NCBI GenBank assembly: GCA_050945075.1
Contig: JBMNSG010000096.1
Location: 1 to 8,920, forward strand
Reading direction: 5' to 3'
Source: UBA7485 sp050945075
GTDB taxonomy: Bacteria > Bacillota > Clostridia > Eubacteriales > Eubacteriaceae
DNA: 8,920 bases
In this document: piece by piece, positions 6,592 to 8,920 of the stretch
How the letters are laid out: every line of letters begins with the position of its first letter
Position numbering within the stretch: the first letter of the stretch is position 1
Position numbers and translations under genes: made by a program
The notes under the pieces: model-generated
The model's input: only the letters and a program-made list of their open reading frames with translations
What the model was told of the DNA's origin: nothing
Database searches by the model: none

Positions 6592-8181
6592 ATGAATGAA
6601 ATCACAGAAGACAGAATTTACAGCAGGATGAGCAGTAGTATGGGGTCGGAAAATATGCTTAACGGCGCCATTCTGGTTACCGAAACCAGGAACGAAAATA
6701 AAACAGAAATGTCAAAGGAAGAAGCCTATAAGGCAATGCTGCTGGTGGCGGATAAACTGCACATGCCGAATCCCTTTCAGGACCGGAATCAGTTTTATCA
6801 GACATACTCTGAACTGGATGAAAATCCGGACTGGGAAAAGCTTCTTTATATAGCGTTCCAGGGTGAAAGCACAAAATCAGCTCTTGTACCGAATGTGCTT
6901 TTCCAGGAGATGACTGCTCATATCAAAGATGAAACCAGGACAATCATGATTGCCGAGGCTGAAAAATTCGTTCCGAATCTGAAAGCAGTGGTTGATGCAC
7001 ATAAAAACTGCCAGTTTACACTCACATCCATGAATGCTCTCTATACAAAAATCCTGAAACGGATATTCGCAGGCTATGAGAACGTGACGGTCCTGAATAC
7101 AAGCATTTACAACTACAGCTTTCTGGATGAGAAGTTCGATCTGATCATCTCCGTACCGGCCTTCGGCGCCAGAAATCTGGCAGAAGATTCCGTAAACTTT
7201 ATCTGCCGGGAATGCGAAATGGCTGCGCTGCAGAACCTGCTTCTTCATATCAGCGATTCCGGGGAGCTGGTCATTGCAATGCCGGCGCGAATTACCTTTG
7301 GCGGCGGCCGGGTAGACCGTTTGCGGAAATTCGTAACACAGAACTACAAGCTTGAAGAAGTCGCGGAGCTGCCCTTTGGTATCTTCCGGCACACAGGGAT
7401 TAAAACATGTCTTCTCGGCATCGGCGGCGGCAGGACAGAAGATGTGGCTGTCCGCAGATACGATGCAGCCGGCAGAAAGACGATGCGTGATCCGGTTGAG
7501 CAGCTCGAATTAACGGATGACATGAGTGTTACGGTTGAAGATCTGGATGGAATCGGCAACTGGAGCATTGATAAGCTTCTGACAAAGCAGGACGAGGAGT
7601 ACATGAAGTATCAGGCTTCCAATATCAGGAAGGTCCCGCTTGGCGAGGTGGCAGAAATCTTCCGCGGGAAGTCAGTATCCGGGAAGAATCCCATCGGGCC
7701 GATCGGGGTGGTGAATATCACCAACATTGGCCAGTACGAGATTGATTACGACAGCCTGGATAAACTGGACGAGGAAGATCGTAAAATTCAGAACTACATT
7801 CTTCGTGAAGGCGACCTGCTTCTTCCGGCCAGAGGAACGGTGATCCGTACAGCGGTTTTCCACGAACAGGTATATCCGTGCATTGCCTCATCAAATGTGA
7901 TTGTGATCCGTCCGGACAGGAAGAAGATGAACAGCACTTACCTGAAGATCTTTATCGACAGCCCGATTGGCAACAAACTGATCAGCAGCCTGCAGCAGGG
8001 CATGGCTGTAATGAACATCAGCTACAATGATTTGAAAATACTGGAGGTCCCGTTCCCGGCGATTGCCGATCAGGACCGGACAGCCTGTGAATATGAGAAT
8101 TCGTACCGGACCTATATTCAGAGTATTTCCGAAGCAGAAAAGCGCTGGCAGGATACACTGGATAAATTAGAGATTTTTTAA
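6592..8181 (+). CDS. Degenerate N6-adenine methyltransferase domain fused to a type I S-subunit TRD
   Basis: A 529-residue, probably cytosolic DNA-binding protein. Residues about 110-275 follow the N6-adenine methyltransferase (HsdM-like) fold: FDLIIS (182-187), then SGELVIAMPARITFGGG (ending 239) and a LPFGIFRHTGIKTCLLGI segment typical of the family. The catalytic NPP[YF] motif reads VPAF (188-191), and I see no glycine-rich SAM-binding motif I or complete N-terminal HsdM helical domain. Residues 348 to the end match one half of a type I specificity subunit: VPLGEVAEIFRGK, GDLLLPARGT (from 407), CIASSNVIVIRP, and a NISYNDLKILEVPFPAIADQ block leading into a terminal helix. The start has a GAGGT site eight bases upstream. 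No active HsdM or HsdR is in the window, so it is not part of a visible restriction system. Methylation activity is unlikely; sequence-specific DNA binding is the natural inference. The gene for an acidic protein follows after 27 bases. Confidence 0.85.
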   Translation: MNEITEDRIYSRMSSSMGSENMLNGAILVTETRNENKTEMSKEEAYKAMLLVADKLHMPNPFQDRNQFYQTYSELDENPDWEKLLYIAFQGESTKSALVPNVLFQEMTAHIKDETRTIMIAEAEKFVPNLKAVVDAHKNCQFTLTSMNALYTKILKRIFAGYENVTVLNTSIYNYSFLDEKFDLIISVPAFGARNLAEDSVNFICRECEMAALQNLLLHISDSGELVIAMPARITFGGGRVDRLRKFVTQNYKLEEVAELPFGIFRHTGIKTCLLGIGGGRTEDVAVRRYDAAGRKTMRDPVEQLELTDDMSVTVEDLDGIGNWSIDKLLTKQDEEYMKYQASNIRKVPLGEVAEIFRGKSVSGKNPIGPIGVVNITNIGQYEIDYDSLDKLDEEDRKIQNYILREGDLLLPARGTVIRTAVFHEQVYPCIASSNVIVIRPDRKKMNSTYLKIFIDSPIGNKLISSLQQGMAVMNISYNDLKILEVPFPAIADQDRTACEYENSYRTYIQSISEAEKRWQDTLDKLEIF

Positions 8182-8208
8182 GCAGATTATTTATAAAGGG
8201 GAGATTCA

Positions 8209-8697
8209 ATGAAAAATTATTTTATGGAAGATGTCAAATGCGGAGTCACTGAGGATAAAATGAGCCCCTGCGGACCAGTATCAGGACTGGTTGCCGCAAC
8301 GGTTAAAGTAAAAGATGGTGATAAAGAGTACTGGGTTACGAATGTGGAAGTCATGGGTATTCCCAATTTCTATGTATCGGATAAGGATATATTTCAGGAT
8401 ACTCTGGAAGAGAATTATGACGACCAGGAATTTTCAGATTATCTGCACAGTTGTGAAATAAGCAGTTTCAATAACTTGGAAATATCCGGCGACTACGATA
8501 CATTGCTTGAAGCGATTTTCAATGACACGGAAAATCCGGCTGTTCCTCTTTTAAAATACTTGCTGGCTCTGACCAGATGTGAGATGGACCAGACAGATGA
8601 GCTGATTAACCGGGGCAAAGGTCATTATGCAGATGAAATAGAAATTCCGGTCTCGGATGTAGAAGAAGACTATATCTATGAAAAGGAACAGGAATAA
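8209..8697 (+). CDS. Unrecognised highly acidic 162-residue protein
   Basis: I do not recognise a family. The gene has an AAGGGGAG ribosome binding site (8197-8204) and begins 27 bases after the pseudo-methyltransferase/TRD gene, with no terminator between, so it is very likely its operon partner. The protein has 38 Asp/Glu against 12 Lys/Arg, no signal peptide or membrane segment, four cysteines (11, 21, 82, 124), an N-terminal half suggesting beta strands (VAATVKVKDGDKEYWVTNVEV), a short hydrophobic helix-like stretch (PLLKYLLALTRC) and a very acidic C-terminus. The charge could suit a partner of a DNA-binding protein or a DNA mimic, but that is speculation. Base composition is more AT-rich than in the gene before it. 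Confidence 0.85.
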   Translation: MKNYFMEDVKCGVTEDKMSPCGPVSGLVAATVKVKDGDKEYWVTNVEVMGIPNFYVSDKDIFQDTLEENYDDQEFSDYLHSCEISSFNNLEISGDYDTLLEAIFNDTENPAVPLLKYLLALTRCEMDQTDELINRGKGHYADEIEIPVSDVEEDYIYEKEQE

Positions 8698-8742
8698 TTA
8701 AATATTCTTTTGTTTAACGACAGTATCAGGTTTGCCGTAGAG

Positions 8743-8787
8743 AACAGATGAGATTAACCTTTTGGGTTGATCTCATCTGTTTTTTTT
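8743..8787 (+). terminator. Strong intrinsic terminator of the two-gene unit
   Basis: AACAGATGAGAT (8743-8754) pairs perfectly with ATCTCATCTGTT (8770-8781); a T-G pair and AACC/GGTT extend it to a 17-bp stem with a TTTTG loop, followed by an unbroken T run to 8787. It closes the transcript of the acidic-protein gene. Both arms match the terminator at 3052-3096. Confidence 0.93.
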
Positions 8788-8818
8788 GGTAAAAATCGAA
8801 TTATTTTCAGATAAACGC

Positions 8819-8849
8819 TTGACCTGGAGTGCACTCCAGGCTGTAAAGT
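8819..8849 (+). promoter_or_regulatory. MerR-family type promoter/operator
   Basis: TTGACC (8819-8824) and TAAAGT (8844-8849) are separated by 19 bases rather than 17, and the interval is filled by the perfect palindrome CCTGGAGTGCACTCCAGG (8823-8840). A long spacer carrying a dyad is the hallmark of MerR-family activated promoters, in which the regulator twists the DNA to realign the boxes. It drives the gene beginning at 8903. No MerR gene is in the window; it may be that gene or lie further on. Confidence 0.82.
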
Positions 8850-8902
8850 CGATTCAAAGAGAAAATATCAATCAGTTAATCTGACAATACGGAGGCACAC
8901 AG

Positions 8903-8920
8903 ATGTTTGATAAAACATAT
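8903..8920 (+). CDS. Start of a gene under the MerR-type promoter, 3' end outside window
   Basis: An ATG at 8903 sits seven bases after GGAGG (8891-8895), about 50 bases downstream of the predicted transcription start. Only six codons (MFDKTY) are inside the window, too few to identify the product. Genes under this promoter type often encode a MerR regulator or a stress or detoxification enzyme, but the sequence here does not decide. Confidence 0.7.

Noticed and set aside
1..8920. CRISPR arrays, tRNA or rRNA genes, transposase genes
   Set aside because: No regularly spaced repeats, cloverleaf-like segment, ribosomal RNA sequence or transposase motif was seen on either strand.

Overview
The window looks like Bacillota chromosome, probably Clostridia or a relative. 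The evidence is Shine-Dalgarno sites ahead of most genes, SigA-type promoters, U-tract terminators and family-level resemblance of the proteins; this is inference, and no marker gene is present. The 8.9 kb hold five complete genes, the body of a sixth that begins upstream, and the first six codons of a seventh.

Layout. (1) 2-3022, + strand: a large PLD-nuclease/SF2-helicase/DUF3427 protein whose start lies outside the window. It ends at a hairpin terminator (about 3052-3096) that may also serve the convergent next gene. (2) 3136-6251: a glycerate (or related sugar-acid) catabolic cassette. It has a CdaR-type regulator on the minus strand and, divergent from it, glycerate kinase followed by a GntP-family permease. 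The permease is only 260 residues long and appears to have lost its middle through an in-frame deletion. The regulator has an odd N-terminus with no visible ribosome binding site. (3) 6252-6591: a 340-base gap with two hairpin-plus-U-tract terminators, then a near-consensus promoter with a perfect palindrome just upstream of its -35 box. (4) 6592-8697: a two-gene unit. The first gene fuses a degenerate N6-adenine methyltransferase-like domain to one type I S-subunit target-recognition domain. The second encodes a very acidic 162-residue protein that I do not recognise. A strong terminator ends the unit. (5) 8819-8920: a MerR-type promoter (19-bp spacer containing an 18-bp perfect palindrome) and the start of a gene.

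How they work together. The catabolic cassette would import glycerate, phosphorylate it and feed 2-phosphoglycerate or 3-phosphoglycerate into glycolysis, under control of the diacid/glycerate-sensing regulator. With this permease copy, import is probably lost. The helicase and the pseudo-methyltransferase/TRD unit are both DNA-processing genes of the kind seen in defence or accessory regions, but no complete restriction system is visible. The best candidate for something undescribed is the pseudo-methyltransferase/TRD protein with its acidic partner. It could be a sequence-specific DNA-binding protein rather than an enzyme, possibly autoregulated through the palindrome at its own promoter. 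The terminators after the helicase and after the acidic-protein gene share two identical 14-base arms.
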